Shown: positions 7,586 through 16,861 of the stretch, piece after piece | Layout of the letters: the number at the start of each line of letters is the position of its first letter | How positions within the stretch are numbered: position 1 is the first letter of the stretch | Origin: Candidatus Zymogenaceae bacterium | GTDB taxonomy: Bacteria > Desulfobacterota > Zymogenia > Zymogenales > Zymogenaceae | NCBI GenBank assembly: GCA_016933535.1 | Contig: JAFGAS010000078.1 | Coordinates: 1 to 64,000, forward strand | Direction: 5' to 3' | Length of the DNA stretch: 64,000 nt | Position numbers and translations under genes: made by a program | The notes under the pieces: model-generated | The model's input: the letters and a program-made list of their open reading frames with translations, nothing else | Database searches by the model: none | Told to the model about the DNA's origin: nothing

Positions 7586-9355
7586 TTGTCCACTCAAGAG
7601 CCCGTTATCAGATACTCGCACTATCTCCTGCGAACCCGCCGGGAAGACCCCACGGACGCCGAGATCCCGTCTCATAAGCTGCTCGTAAAGGCCGGCTTCA
7701 TCCGCCAGGTGGCCGCCGGCGTCTTTGATTTCACCCCCATCGCCTTTCGCGTGATGACCAGGATTATGGAGATCATCCGCCAGGAGATGAACCGAATCGG
7801 CGGACAGGAGCTGCTCATGCCGGTCCTCAACCCCGCCTCCCTCTGGATAGAGACGGGCCGATATAACGCCGTCGGGGCCGAACTCATTCGGTTTGCCGAC
7901 CGGCGGGGAACCGACATGTGCCTGGCAATGACCAACGAGGAAACGGTCACGGACCTGGCGCGGGGCTACGTATCCTCCTGGCGGGACCTTCCGTTCATGC
8001 TCTACCACATCCAGACCAAGATCCGCGACGAGGCGCGCCCCCGGGGAGGGGTCATGCGGGTGCGCGAGTTTCTCATGAAAGACGCCTACAGCTTCCACCG
8101 GGATTTTACGGACCTCGGGGCCTACTACGTGAATGTCTATAACGCCTATCGGCGAATATTCAAGAGGATCGGGCTTTCGCCCGTGCCCGTCGAGGCCGAC
8201 ACCGGCGCCATGGGGGGCAGCGCCTCCCACGAGTTCCTTCAGCCCTCGCAGTCCGGCGAGGATACGTTTGCCCGCTGCAATCGCTGCGGCATGAGCTCGA
8301 ACATCGAGAAGGCCGAGGTCGTCAGTACGGCACAAGCCGAGGGGAGCCGGCAGGCCGCCGCCGAAGAAGTACACACCCCGAACATGACGACTATCGACGA
8401 CCTGATGTCTTTTTTTGGAGTCGGGCCCGACCGGTTCCTCAAGGCGGTTGCCTATGACGCCGACGGTACTATCGTCGTTGCGTTTATCAACGGGGCCTAT
8501 GAGATCAACGAGACCAAGCTGAAGAACGCACTGGGTGCCATGGAGCTTACCGTCGCCGACTCCCGGAAGCTTACGGACGCCGGGATCGTCCCGGGTTTCA
8601 TCTCGCCGCGGATCGCCAAACTCTCCGGGGTTACCGTACTTCTCGACCGGACGATACTGTCCCGGCAGGCCTACGTCATGGGGGGAGACAGGATAGACTA
8701 CCATGTCAAAAGCGCGGTTCCGGGGCGCGACTTTACCCTGTCTGATACGGTAGACATCGCCTCCGTACGGGAGGGCGATCCCTGTCCCCGGTGTGCCGAC
8801 GGGACAATCGTGCTTTTACGGGGCATCGAGCTGGGCCATACGTTCCAGCTCGGCACGAAATATTCCGAATCAATGGGACTCACGTATCTTTCCGAGGAGG
8901 GAAAGGCCGCGCCCGTCGTCATGGGGTGCTACGGAATCGGCGTGGAGCGGGCGATGGCCTCCATCATCGAGGCCCACCACGACGAGACGGGAATCGTGTG
9001 GCCGATAACAACGGCCCCGTTTACGGTCATGGTGCTTCCGCTGGGGGCCGACGCCGAGGTTGTTGCCGCGGCAGATACGACGGCCCGCGCCCTCTCTCAA
9101 ACGTATTCGGTGCTTCTGGATGACCGGCAGGAATCGGCCGGGGTCAAATTCGCCGATTCGGAACTCCTCGGCATCCCGATCAGGGCCGTCGTCAGCAAAA
9201 AGCTCATCGCCAAAGGGGAGGTGGAGCTGAAGGTTCGCCGGACCGGAGAAGTGGTAGTCGTGCCCCAAAAAGAAGCCCCCGAAACCGTCCGGTCACTGCT
9301 TTTTGGACTGGCCGAAAAGGAAGGGGTCATGATCGACGATTCGTGGCCCGCATAA
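7586..9355 (+). CDS. proS: Prolyl-tRNA synthetase, bacterial type with editing domain
   Basis: Attaches proline to tRNA-Pro in the cytoplasm; 589 residues, normal for the bacterial form. Class II motif 2 is visible in RVREFLMKDAYSFHRD and motif 3 in GCYGIGVERAMASIIE. Between them lies the YbaK-like insertion (about residues 220-400), which hydrolyses mischarged Ala-tRNA. The C-terminus is the anticodon-binding domain. The TTG at 7586 is taken as start because GGAGG sits at 7576-7580; an upstream in-frame TTG at 7571 would overlap that site. Sixteen bases separate it from the next gene. Confidence 0.95.
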   Translation: MSTQEPVIRYSHYLLRTRREDPTDAEIPSHKLLVKAGFIRQVAAGVFDFTPIAFRVMTRIMEIIRQEMNRIGGQELLMPVLNPASLWIETGRYNAVGAELIRFADRRGTDMCLAMTNEETVTDLARGYVSSWRDLPFMLYHIQTKIRDEARPRGGVMRVREFLMKDAYSFHRDFTDLGAYYVNVYNAYRRIFKRIGLSPVPVEADTGAMGGSASHEFLQPSQSGEDTFARCNRCGMSSNIEKAEVVSTAQAEGSRQAAAEEVHTPNMTTIDDLMSFFGVGPDRFLKAVAYDADGTIVVAFINGAYEINETKLKNALGAMELTVADSRKLTDAGIVPGFISPRIAKLSGVTVLLDRTILSRQAYVMGGDRIDYHVKSAVPGRDFTLSDTVDIASVREGDPCPRCADGTIVLLRGIELGHTFQLGTKYSESMGLTYLSEEGKAAPVVMGCYGIGVERAMASIIEAHHDETGIVWPITTAPFTVMVLPLGADAEVVAAADTTARALSQTYSVLLDDRQESAGVKFADSELLGIPIRAVVSKKLIAKGEVELKVRRTGEVVVVPQKEAPETVRSLLFGLAEKEGVMIDDSWPA

Positions 9356-9370
9356 CAGGGAGGTAGAACA

Positions 9371-9802
9371 ATGAAACACACCATGCTATTGGCGACCGGG
9401 GCGCTCTGCTTTATCTTTTCCTGCGCCGCGCCGGCCGCGTCGCCGGGCCAACCGGCAAACGCCGAGGTGGACACGTTCATCGGGAGCGCCGTCGTGCTTT
9501 CGGCGGATGTCCCCACTACCGTCATGGTCGGCGGGGAATTTGCCGTCGTCCTCGAGGAGAACCCGTCAACCGGATATACGTGGGACTATTCCATCGATCC
9601 GACGGGACTCGCCGTGGAGACCGCCAAGGAGAGCTTTGCCGCCGTACCCGAGCCGATGGCGGGATCCCCGGTAAACACCGTGTGGAAGTTTCGGGCCGAT
9701 GCCGAGGGGGAGGCCACTCTCACCTACCTCTATTACCGTCCGTGGGAAAAGCCCGAGACGGCCATCAATCGGCAGGTCTTTACGGTCAAGATCGTCAGGT
9801 AG
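9371..9802 (+). CDS. Chagasin-like (I42) cysteine protease inhibitor, lipoprotein
   Basis: A 143-residue secreted protein. The N-terminus ends in FIFSCAAPA, a plausible lipobox, so it may be anchored by lipid. NPSTGYTWDY is the diagnostic chagasin loop 4, followed by SPVNTVWKF and by YYRPWEKPE, matching the other two inhibitory loops of the family. Known members block papain-like cysteine proteases. No such protease is encoded in the window, so the target is unknown. GGGAGG precedes the ATG, and it probably shares the proS transcript. Confidence 0.8.
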   Translation: MKHTMLLATGALCFIFSCAAPAASPGQPANAEVDTFIGSAVVLSADVPTTVMVGGEFAVVLEENPSTGYTWDYSIDPTGLAVETAKESFAAVPEPMAGSPVNTVWKFRADAEGEATLTYLYYRPWEKPETAINRQVFTVKIVR

Positions 9803-10064
9803 GACCATTCAACTACTGTTGCAATCCCTTACGCCCGACGGTACGCGGATACCTGCGCTTATCTGTAGAGGAGGAGCACCGGCGAGCTGCGCTTCGCCGG
9901 TGCCACCCGAAAACTAAATCCAACCTGTACAATGTAATCGGCTGCTGAGTATTGAGTGGATGGCCCGGCTATACCTGTGGTTGCCGGTGGGGGGACGTAG
10001 CTGTTGGACAGGATAATTAGTGCCTTTACAGGCCGGTAGGGGGATTTCGTGTTAGTACCCGTAG

Positions 10065-10084
10065 GGGCGGCATATATGCCGCCC
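10065..10084. repeat. GGGCGGCATATATGCCGCCC palindrome
   Basis: Perfect 20-bp palindrome preceded by CCCGTAG. Same GCGGCAT core as at 87 and 32353. Confidence 0.8.
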
Positions 10085-10225
10085 GACTGACACCCCAAAA
10101 AGCAGGTTTTTGAGGGCCCCGCCGAGAGAGCGAAAGCGCGGCATTGGACTGCGCGCGGGGTGGCATAGACAACCCCGGTGTTCGTAGTCGCGGCCGTCCT
10201 ACCCTCGCACTGCGCCCAGCTGCAC

Positions 10226-10245
10226 GGGTCGCATATATGCGACCC
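10226..10245. repeat. GGGTCGCATATATGCGACCC palindrome
   Basis: Identical in core to 232-251, here followed by CCTACGG on the right. Confidence 0.8.
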
Positions 10246-10387
10246 CTACGGTTTCAAACGCGGGCCCAGGTGGCACGGGGATACCTGCGGTTGGCCGTAT
10301 GTGGCGGGCCGGTGCCCCCCTGCCGACAACTTCCTATATATCCTATAACATTCCGTGATTATAGAGTGACGGGATGGCGGCAGACGC

Positions 10388-11212
10388 CTACCGCGCACCC
10401 GCCTGTAGCTTTGTCTCGAGCCAGCGGCTGGCGGCCGAAAGCGAGTAGCAGATGATGAAATAGACCATCGCGCAAAAGAGAAATATCTCCGTCGGGGCGA
10501 CGAGGACCCGGTTACTGACCTGCGACGAGACGGTGGTCAGCTCAAACAGGCCCACGAACCAGGCCAGGGAGGTGTCCTTGGTGAGGCTCATGAACTGGTT
10601 GACGAACGACGGGATCATGTTCTTGAGGGCCTGGGGAAGGATAATATAGACCATCGTCTGGGCGCGGGTGAGACCGGTGGACCTGGCTGCCTCCATCTGG
10701 CCCTTGCCGATCGAAAGGATTCCGGCCCGGACGATCTCGGCCATATAGGCGCCCGAGAAACAGACGAAGGCGATGATGACGTTGTAGACATCGTCGATGA
10801 CGTACCCGAAGACCTTGGGCAGCAGGAAAACAAACCAGAAGATAACCATGATCAGCGGCATGCCCCTGATAAGCTCGATATACGCGACGGCGGGATATCT
10901 GATCCATGCTCGTGCGCTGTTTCTCATGAGGCCGAAGATCAGTCCGACGACAAAGGCGAGCACCAGGCTGATGCCGGCAAGATAGAGTGTCAGCACGATC
11001 CCGCCCATGCGGCGGGGAGGGCCCAGGAGGAGGTACTTGATATTAGTCGTGATCACGTCGAAGCGGACGGTCTTGAGGCCGTCCACCATGGCAAACAGGA
11101 AATGCGAAACCGAACCGAAGGCAAGCTCCAGGGCGACGAGAATCCCGAGGACGGAAAAGGTCATCGCGGAGATAGTGATTCGGGTAAGCCTCTTGGTGCG
11201 CGCATTGGACAT
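10388..11212 (-). CDS. Polar amino acid ABC permease (HisM/GlnP type)
   Basis: A 274-residue inner-membrane protein with about five helices. The cytoplasmic EAA loop that docks the ATPase is clear (EIVRAGILSIGKGQMEAARS, then TGLTRAQTMVYIILPQALKN). The start lies one base after the TAA of the sister permease. It is the last gene of the amino-acid operon read on this strand. The pair would form a heterodimeric channel for a polar amino acid; the specific substrate is not evident. Confidence 0.9.
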   Translation of the reverse strand: MSNARTKRLTRITISAMTFSVLGILVALELAFGSVSHFLFAMVDGLKTVRFDVITTNIKYLLLGPPRRMGGIVLTLYLAGISLVLAFVVGLIFGLMRNSARAWIRYPAVAYIELIRGMPLIMVIFWFVFLLPKVFGYVIDDVYNVIIAFVCFSGAYMAEIVRAGILSIGKGQMEAARSTGLTRAQTMVYIILPQALKNMIPSFVNQFMSLTKDTSLAWFVGLFELTTVSSQVSNRVLVAPTEIFLFCAMVYFIICYSLSAASRWLETKLQAGAR

Positions 11213-11213
11213 A

Positions 11214-12083
11214 TTAGTACTTGATATACCTCAAAAACCGCCGGTTGTACTGGTTGATTGCAAATGAGATGACCAGGGACAGTGCAAGATAGATGAGCGT
11301 CACCATCGAAAAGGCCTCGAACACGCGGGACGTTTCGGCCTCGATTATCCGGGCGACATGGGTCAGCTCAACGACCCCGATGGCCATGACCAGTGACGAA
11401 TTCTTTACGAGGTTCAGAGACTGGTTGATGAGCGGCGGAACTACGATTCGAAACGCCTGGGGCAGGATGACGTAGCGCATTGATTCGAGGAACGTGAATC
11501 CCTGGGAACGGGCCGCCTCCATCTGTTCCCGGGGGATGGATTGAATACCCGCCCTGATCTCTTCTGCGATAAAGGCTGCCGTATAGGTGCTCAATGCTAT
11601 TACGCCGTAGGCAAATTCAATGTTCTGCGAATAGATCCAGTCCTTGACGACCTGGGGCAGGAACGGATCCGATCCGAAATACCAGATGAATATCTGGATC
11701 AACAGGGGTGTGTTTCTGAAGAATTCGATATAGGCCGACGACAGGAAGACAAGGACCTTTATCTTGCTCAATTTGAGAACGGCGATAATGGTGCCAAGGA
11801 CCATCGCCAGGACGATCGATATAGCCGATATCCTGAGCGTTGTCAGAAATCCCCATAAGAGGAGGCTGAGGTAGGTGCTCTTGTCGGTAAGGCGCTGCCT
11901 GAGGAATACGGAAAAATCAAAATTGTATGAGATATGGATGTTAAGAAGACGGGTGATGACGAGCCGATAGACCAGATAGGCGAGGATCAGGGCCACCCCG
12001 ATAAAGAGGGGATAGGCGATCCTTTTGTGGCTTTCGGTCCAGAGCCTGAATTCAATAAAGAGCTCTCTCGGGGTTCGCTTCAT
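11214..12083 (-). CDS. Polar amino acid ABC permease
   Basis: A 289-residue permease with about five to six helices. The EAA loop is EEIRAGIQSIPREQMEAARS followed by QGFTFLESMRYVILPQAFR. The N-terminus is longer than usual, with an extra hydrophobic segment around residues 20-45 and a loop before the core (FSVFLRQRLTD), as in some GltJ-type subunits. It follows the binding-protein gene after a 59-base spacer that contains a hairpin, which could lower its expression relative to the binding protein. Confidence 0.9.
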   Translation of the reverse strand: MKRTPRELFIEFRLWTESHKRIAYPLFIGVALILAYLVYRLVITRLLNIHISYNFDFSVFLRQRLTDKSTYLSLLLWGFLTTLRISAISIVLAMVLGTIIAVLKLSKIKVLVFLSSAYIEFFRNTPLLIQIFIWYFGSDPFLPQVVKDWIYSQNIEFAYGVIALSTYTAAFIAEEIRAGIQSIPREQMEAARSQGFTFLESMRYVILPQAFRIVVPPLINQSLNLVKNSSLVMAIGVVELTHVARIIEAETSRVFEAFSMVTLIYLALSLVISFAINQYNRRFLRYIKY

Positions 12084-12094
12084 AATTCCTGCGC

Positions 12095-12125
12095 AAAAAA
12101 AGGGGGAGGGAGGCTTCCCCCCCCT
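12095..12125 (-). terminator. Intra-operon hairpin after binding-protein gene
   Basis: Read on the minus strand: AAAGGGGGGG, AAGCC, then TCCCTCCCCC and seven T. It lies between binding protein and permeases, the usual place for a partial terminator that gives excess binding protein. Confidence 0.7.
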
Positions 12126-12142
12126 TTAGTAACGATTAACGA

Positions 12143-13009
12143 TTAGGGCCAGATTTCCATTTTCCAACCGGTCGGAGGAAGGTAGTATTTGGTGTCGGGG
12201 CCGAGCCACTTGTTGTAGTTTTCTTCCCACTTGCCTTCTTTGTACATTTTCATCAGCGTGAAGTTGATGAAGTCGCGCCACTCGGAGTCGTTCTCCCGTA
12301 CGCCGATGGCGTACGGCTCGCTCGAGAAGAAGTCTCCCACGATCGCCCACTTGGCGGGATCCGGGTCGCTGCCCTTGAGGCCGACGAGGATAACCGAGTC
12401 GGTGGTGGCCGCTACGACCTTGCCCTGCTTGAGGGCGAGGAATGCCTCGGGATAGCCCTCAAAGGAGATCACTTCCGCGGCGGGCTGCACCATGAGGATG
12501 TTCTTCTCGCTGGTGGATCCTTTCACCGAGCCGACTTTCTTGCCGGCCAGGTCCTCATAGCCCTTGATGCCGCTGTCGGCGGGGACCAGGAGCCGCTGGC
12601 CGTCCATGAAGTAGGTGATCGAAAAGTCGATGACCTCATCACGCTCGATCTTGTGGGTCATGGTGGCCGCCAGGAGATCGACCTTCCCCTCGGTCAGCAT
12701 CGGGATGCGGTTTGAGGATGTCACGGGCTGAAGCTCGAGCTTCACACCCAACTCGTCGGCAATGTAACGGCACAGATCCACGTCAAATCCGACGAGCTCG
12801 CCGCTCTTCTCGTCCACGTACCCGAAGGGCACGACCGAATCCTTGACTCCGGCTACCAACACGCCCTTTTCCTTGACGGCCTCGATCGTTGACATGCCGG
12901 GGGCGCCCATTGTCGCTTCGGAAGTCTTGGTCCCTTCCGGTGCCTTGCCGCAGGCGACAAGACCGCATACAAAGGCAACGATCAACAAGACAAAGATAGT
13001 TTTCTTCAT
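12143..13009 (-). CDS. Amino acid ABC transporter substrate-binding protein
   Basis: A 288-residue periplasmic protein of the SBP_bac_3 family. The signal sequence ends in FVCGLVACGKAPEG, a good lipobox with Cys at residue 20. Family features are VPFGYVDEKSGELVGFDVDL near the start of the mature domain, the ligand arginine region in MTHKIERDEVIDFS, and the hinge segments KKVGSVKGSTSEKN and WRDFINFTLMKMYKEGKWEE. AGGAGG precedes the ATG. It should deliver the amino acid to the two permeases encoded downstream. It is clearly related to the second binding protein at 14338-15192. Confidence 0.9.
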   Translation of the reverse strand: MKKTIFVLLIVAFVCGLVACGKAPEGTKTSEATMGAPGMSTIEAVKEKGVLVAGVKDSVVPFGYVDEKSGELVGFDVDLCRYIADELGVKLELQPVTSSNRIPMLTEGKVDLLAATMTHKIERDEVIDFSITYFMDGQRLLVPADSGIKGYEDLAGKKVGSVKGSTSEKNILMVQPAAEVISFEGYPEAFLALKQGKVVAATTDSVILVGLKGSDPDPAKWAIVGDFFSSEPYAIGVRENDSEWRDFINFTLMKMYKEGKWEENYNKWLGPDTKYYLPPTGWKMEIWP

Positions 13010-13035
13010 TTGTTCCTCCTATATGACACGATAAA

Positions 13036-13758
13036 CTATAAAATTTCCTTGAGGAATGTCTTGGTGCGCTCGTCCTGGGGATTGGTGAAAAAGTGTTCCG
13101 GCGTTCCCTCTTCGATGATCTGGCCGTGGTCCATAAAGATAACGCGGTCGGCCACCTCCCGCGCGAATCCCATCTCATGGGTAACGACTACCATCGTCAT
13201 TCCTTCCCGTGCCAGGTCCTTCATGACGTTGAGGACCTCGCTGATCATCTCCGGATCCAGCGCAGACGTTGGTTCGTCAAAGAGCATTATCTTGGGCCTC
13301 ATCGCCAGGCCGCGGGCGATAGCAACCCGCTGCTGCTGGCCGCCGGAAAGCTCGGAGGGGTATTTATAGGCCTGTTCGGTAATGTGGACCCGTTTGAGCA
13401 GGGAAAGGGCCAACTTCTTGGCCTCTGCCTTTTTCATCGCCTTGACCTTGACGGGCGCAAGGATGATGTTGTTCATGACCGTCATGTGGGGGTAGAGGTT
13501 GAATTGCTGAAAGACCATCCCGATCTCGGCACGGAGCCGGTTGATGTCGGTCATTGGATCGGCAAGGTCCCGGTCGTTGACGATAAGCGTCCCGCTATTG
13601 ATCAATTCCAGTTCGTTAATGCATCGGATCAGGGTGGACTTGCCAGACCCGGATGGGCCGCACACCACGACCACTTCCCCCCGCTTGATTTTCAGGGTGA
13701 TTCCTTTGAGGGCGTGGAACGTGCCGTAGTACTTGTGGACATCATTAAAGATTATCAT
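13036..13758 (-). CDS. Amino acid ABC transporter ATP-binding protein (GlnQ type)
   Basis: A 240-residue cytoplasmic ATPase. Walker [10 protein letters not shown], signature [17 protein letters not shown], Walker [13 protein letters not shown] and the H-loop VVVTHEMGF are intact, and the overall sequence is typical of GlnQ/HisP. It drives the two permeases further along the operon. The gap to the binding-protein gene is 26 bases; the gap to the stress-protein gene upstream is 52 bases. Confidence 0.95.
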   Translation of the reverse strand: MIIFNDVHKYYGTFHALKGITLKIKRGEVVVVCGPSGSGKSTLIRCINELELINSGTLIVNDRDLADPMTDINRLRAEIGMVFQQFNLYPHMTVMNNIILAPVKVKAMKKAEAKKLALSLLKRVHITEQAYKYPSELSGGQQQRVAIARGLAMRPKIMLFDEPTSALDPEMISEVLNVMKDLAREGMTMVVVTHEMGFAREVADRVIFMDHGQIIEEGTPEHFFTNPQDERTKTFLKEIL

Positions 13759-13810
13759 ATAAAATCACTGCCCCTTTCATTACAGGTCGTGCTTACGAAT
13801 GCCCGGCCGC

Positions 13811-14335
13811 TCAGGTGCTGTAGAGAATGGGTCTGTAAGGTCCCTTTTCCGGCGTCTTCTTTCCTTGCTTGGGAGGTTTGCGCCGTGGCACGATCATCAG
13901 CACGGGACAGGGGGCTTTCTTCAATACCCGCTCCGAGGTCGAGCTGAATTCATGATAAAACTCTTCCCTTTTTCCGTGGGCCCCCATCACGATGAGGTCG
14001 GCGGCTTCGTCCGAGGCCAGCTGTATGATCTCCTGAGAGGGCAGGCCGTATAAAACCACAGTACTGACCTTCACTCCCCGCTGCTGACACTGGGTCTTTA
14101 TGTCCTTGAAGACACCCTTATCCTTTTCGTTATACTCTTCGATCAGTTCCTTGACCTTTCTGTCCGAAAGAAAAGCGGGATAGATGTCTTCCTGGTTGAT
14201 CGTTCGTCTGTCCGAAATCGTCAAGACAATGATCTCGGCCGAGATAAGGGCCGCAAGCTCCAGCGCCCAGTCAAAGGCGGCCAGTGATATCTCGGAGCCG
14301 TCCACGGCCACCACGATTTTTTTAAGATTGATCAT
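13811..14335 (-). CDS. Universal stress protein (UspA family)
   Basis: A 174-residue cytoplasmic protein. MINLKKIVVAVDGSEISLAA is the usual USP opening and GAHGKREEFYHEFSSTSERV is the nucleotide-loop region, where the family pattern G-x2-G-x9-G-S/T has Ser in place of the last Gly. The tail after PVLMIVPRRKPP is basic and unusual. The ATG at 14335 begins two bases after the stop of the upstream binding-protein gene, so it is inside the transport operon. In Halomonas the USP TeaD is encoded with and regulates the TeaABC transporter; a similar role here is inference. Confidence 0.9.
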   Translation of the reverse strand: MINLKKIVVAVDGSEISLAAFDWALELAALISAEIIVLTISDRRTINQEDIYPAFLSDRKVKELIEEYNEKDKGVFKDIKTQCQQRGVKVSTVVLYGLPSQEIIQLASDEAADLIVMGAHGKREEFYHEFSSTSERVLKKAPCPVLMIVPRRKPPKQGKKTPEKGPYRPILYST

Positions 14336-14337
14336 GG

Positions 14338-15192
14338 CTATTTTGGCCAAACCTCCATGGTAAAATCCAGGGGAAGGCGGACCTTCGCCTCGCTGCCGAA
14401 CCATGTTTCGTAGATTTCGGCATATCGACCGGAGACCCACAGATCCATAAGGGCCCGGTCCATCAGCTCCCGCCAGGCCCCGTCGTCAGGCGGGAGCCCC
14501 AGGGCGATGGGGATCGGGACAATCGGTTCCTTGATGATCCTGAGTGTCGCCGGCTTCTCGCTTTCGGCAACGAGATTAACGAGGTCCTTGAAATCGCCGA
14601 CGAGCGCCGTTACCTCCCGATCGGTGAGCAGGAGAAGACCCGCCTCGGGAGTCTCGACCTCAATCGTGACGCCGTCGCGTATCTTAGTTTCTATTCCGGT
14701 TATGTCGGTGCCCGCCACCACCGCGATCCGCTTTCGAGAAAGGGACGAAAGAGAAAATATTCCCGATGAGGCCAGGACCATCGCCTTGGTTCCGCCGGCC
14801 AGATAGGTGACGGAGTAGTCGATGACCCGCTCCCAGCCCATCCTGTGGTTGAGTCCCGGCGCCACCTGGATGACTGATTCGGCCACCAGCGTGACGACAA
14901 CGCCGGGTTCGACGACAACGAAATGCGTCTGGACCCCGATAAAGGCCGCCACAGCCCGAATCGTGTCGACGTCAAAGCCCGAGTAAGTGATATTATCCCC
15001 CTGACCCGTTACCTCCGAAAAGGGAAGATAGTCCGCCCGTATCCCCACGGTCATGATGCCCGACTCTCGGACGGCGTCGGACGTCTCGGCCGCCGCAAGA
15101 TAGGCGGGGCACCAGGCCAAAACGATCAGCGCGGCAAGCGCTGCCGCATACACCGTGGCCCGTATTCCGTTTCGGTTTTCACTCGGTTTCAT
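14338..15192 (-). CDS. Second amino acid-type substrate-binding protein
   Basis: A 284-residue periplasmic protein with a cleavable signal (hydrophobic segment ending LAAAETS) and no lipobox, unlike the first binding protein. SBP_bac_3 features are IRADYLPFSEVTGQGDN, GFDVDTIRAVAAFIGV, NHRMGWERVIDYSVTYLAG and the C-terminal YAEIYETWFGSEAKV. The ends of both binding proteins align well (FTMEVWPK and WKMEIWP), so they probably arose by duplication. It may give the shared permease a second ligand or act as a sensor. It lies 23 bases after the aminopeptidase gene. Confidence 0.85.
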   Translation of the reverse strand: MKPSENRNGIRATVYAAALAALIVLAWCPAYLAAAETSDAVRESGIMTVGIRADYLPFSEVTGQGDNITYSGFDVDTIRAVAAFIGVQTHFVVVEPGVVVTLVAESVIQVAPGLNHRMGWERVIDYSVTYLAGGTKAMVLASSGIFSLSSLSRKRIAVVAGTDITGIETKIRDGVTIEVETPEAGLLLLTDREVTALVGDFKDLVNLVAESEKPATLRIIKEPIVPIPIALGLPPDDGAWRELMDRALMDLWVSGRYAEIYETWFGSEAKVRLPLDFTMEVWPK

Positions 15193-15215
15193 GTGTCGCC
15201 TGTTCCCCGCCTGTT

Positions 15216-16622
15216 TTACGTCGATTCGAGAAAGACCCGGAATGCCTTGCAGCTCATGTAGATATCGGCCTTGCTGGAGATCTCGAACGGCGAATGCATA
15301 TTGAGCAGAACCGGACCGATATCGATAACGTCGATTCCCCGCTCGGCGATGTCCTTGGCGATGGTTCCCCCGCCTCCCTCATCGACCTTGCCCAGCTCCC
15401 CGTACTGCCAAACGACCCCCGCCCGGTTGAAGAGCCGGCGCACCCATCCGACCAATTCCGCCGAGGCGTCTGAGGCCATGTATTTGCCCCGGGAGCCCGT
15501 GAATTTCGTGATGCAGGGGCCGTAGCCCAGCAGCGCCGCGTTGTTCTTCTCGTGGACCTCCTGCCAATCCGGGTCCAGCGCCCCGTTGACGTCGGCCGAA
15601 ATACAGCGGGAATGGGCCAGCATCTCCCAGACGTTGGTCTGGGAGGCCTCTTTACCCGAGGCCGTGAGGAGGTCAGCGGCGACTTCCTCAATGATCCTGC
15701 CTCGGGCGCCGGTCACTCCGTCGGAGCCAATCTCCTCCTTATCAAGGAAGAAAACAGCGCACGTCTTAGTCGGTTCTTGTACCGACAGAACGGCCGAGAG
15801 GGCCGAGTAGGCGCTGGCACGGTCGTCCTGGCCGTAGGAGCCGACCAGCGACCGGTCAAAACCGACGTCGCGGGCCGGGCCCGCCGGTACCGCCTCGATC
15901 TCGGCGCTGATGAAGTCTTCCTCGATGATGCCGTAGGTATCGTGGAGATGCTGCAGGATGGCCAGTTTCACCCGCTCCTTGGCCTCTGTATCCCCGACGG
16001 GGATGCTCCCACAGATGATGTTGAGCTTTTCGGCGGGCAGGGCCTCCGAAATCTTCTTGTCCATCTGGGCCTTTCCGGCAAGGTGGATGAGGAGATCGGA
16101 GACCAGAAAGACCGGGTCGTCGGGGCCGTCGCCCAAGGCGATCTGGACTTCCTTTCCGTCGCCGGTGACGACGATGCCGTAAAGCGCCAGGGGCCGCGCC
16201 ACCCACTGGTATTTCTTGAGGCCGCCGTAGTAGTGTGTCTTGAGGTGGGCAATCTCCACGTCCTCATAGAGCGGGCGCTGCTTGAGGTCGAGCCGGGGGC
16301 TGTCGATGTGGGAGACGATGAGGTTGATTCCCCGGATGGGGTCCTCGGTTCCGAGGTGAACCAGGGCCGCCGACTTCTTACGGTAGTTGACGTAGAATTT
16401 TTTCGGGCCGCCGCCGGCTATAAGCTCATTAAAGCCTTTGCCGTGGGCCCTCTTGATGATCTCGGCCGTGGCCAGCCGCTCGGTCTTGGCCGCCGATAGA
16501 AACGCCTTGTAATCCTCGCCGAGGGCCAGTATCTCCTTTTTCTCGGCGTCGGTGACCCGATCCCAGACTGATTTCGGCGTATACTGGAATTCCTGGCCGG
16601 GGCTCTTTTTTTTATCGCTCAT
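15216..16622 (-). CDS. M18 family zinc aminopeptidase
   Basis: A 468-residue cytoplasmic metallopeptidase that removes N-terminal residues from peptides. Metal and catalytic regions are SHIDSPRLDLKQRP, FFLDKEEIGSDGVTGARG, SRCISADVNGALDPDW and LLNMHSPFEISSKADIYMS, all typical of bacterial M18 enzymes of the aminopeptidase 1 type. The ATG at 16622 gives MSDKKKSPGQEF; an upstream in-frame start would add 18 unlikely residues. It leads the seven-gene operon, so peptide breakdown and amino-acid uptake appear to be expressed together. Confidence 0.9.
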   Translation of the reverse strand: MSDKKKSPGQEFQYTPKSVWDRVTDAEKKEILALGEDYKAFLSAAKTERLATAEIIKRAHGKGFNELIAGGGPKKFYVNYRKKSAALVHLGTEDPIRGINLIVSHIDSPRLDLKQRPLYEDVEIAHLKTHYYGGLKKYQWVARPLALYGIVVTGDGKEVQIALGDGPDDPVFLVSDLLIHLAGKAQMDKKISEALPAEKLNIICGSIPVGDTEAKERVKLAILQHLHDTYGIIEEDFISAEIEAVPAGPARDVGFDRSLVGSYGQDDRASAYSALSAVLSVQEPTKTCAVFFLDKEEIGSDGVTGARGRIIEEVAADLLTASGKEASQTNVWEMLAHSRCISADVNGALDPDWQEVHEKNNAALLGYGPCITKFTGSRGKYMASDASAELVGWVRRLFNRAGVVWQYGELGKVDEGGGGTIAKDIAERGIDVIDIGPVLLNMHSPFEISSKADIYMSCKAFRVFLEST

Positions 16623-16861
16623 ATGGGTGTCGGTTTTCCACGGAGAATAAAAAATAAAATTATCACGATACGGCAAAGAAAGTCAAGAGTAAACATTCAT
16701 TGTTATTTACCGTATCCGCAGCAAGGGTCTTGCCGGTGTCGGGCGGCTTCCGATTTCGTAAAAAGGGTGGGGAACCCTGGTTGCGCCGCGGGCCGACGGG
16801 GTGGGCGGCCGACCGTCCCCGTGGGACGGCGTCCTGATTCGTAAGGAAACGGGCGTCCGGC

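Larger units (their letters stand above)
9803..10387. other. Repeat-rich gap
   Basis: No convincing gene. The stretch holds a hairpin GCACCGGCGA/TCGCCGGTGC at 9876-9903, two palindromes (10065 and 10226), and GATACCTGCG occurring at both 9849-9858 and 10280-10289 with a looser copy near 9970. The composition resembles 1-360. Confidence 0.6.
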
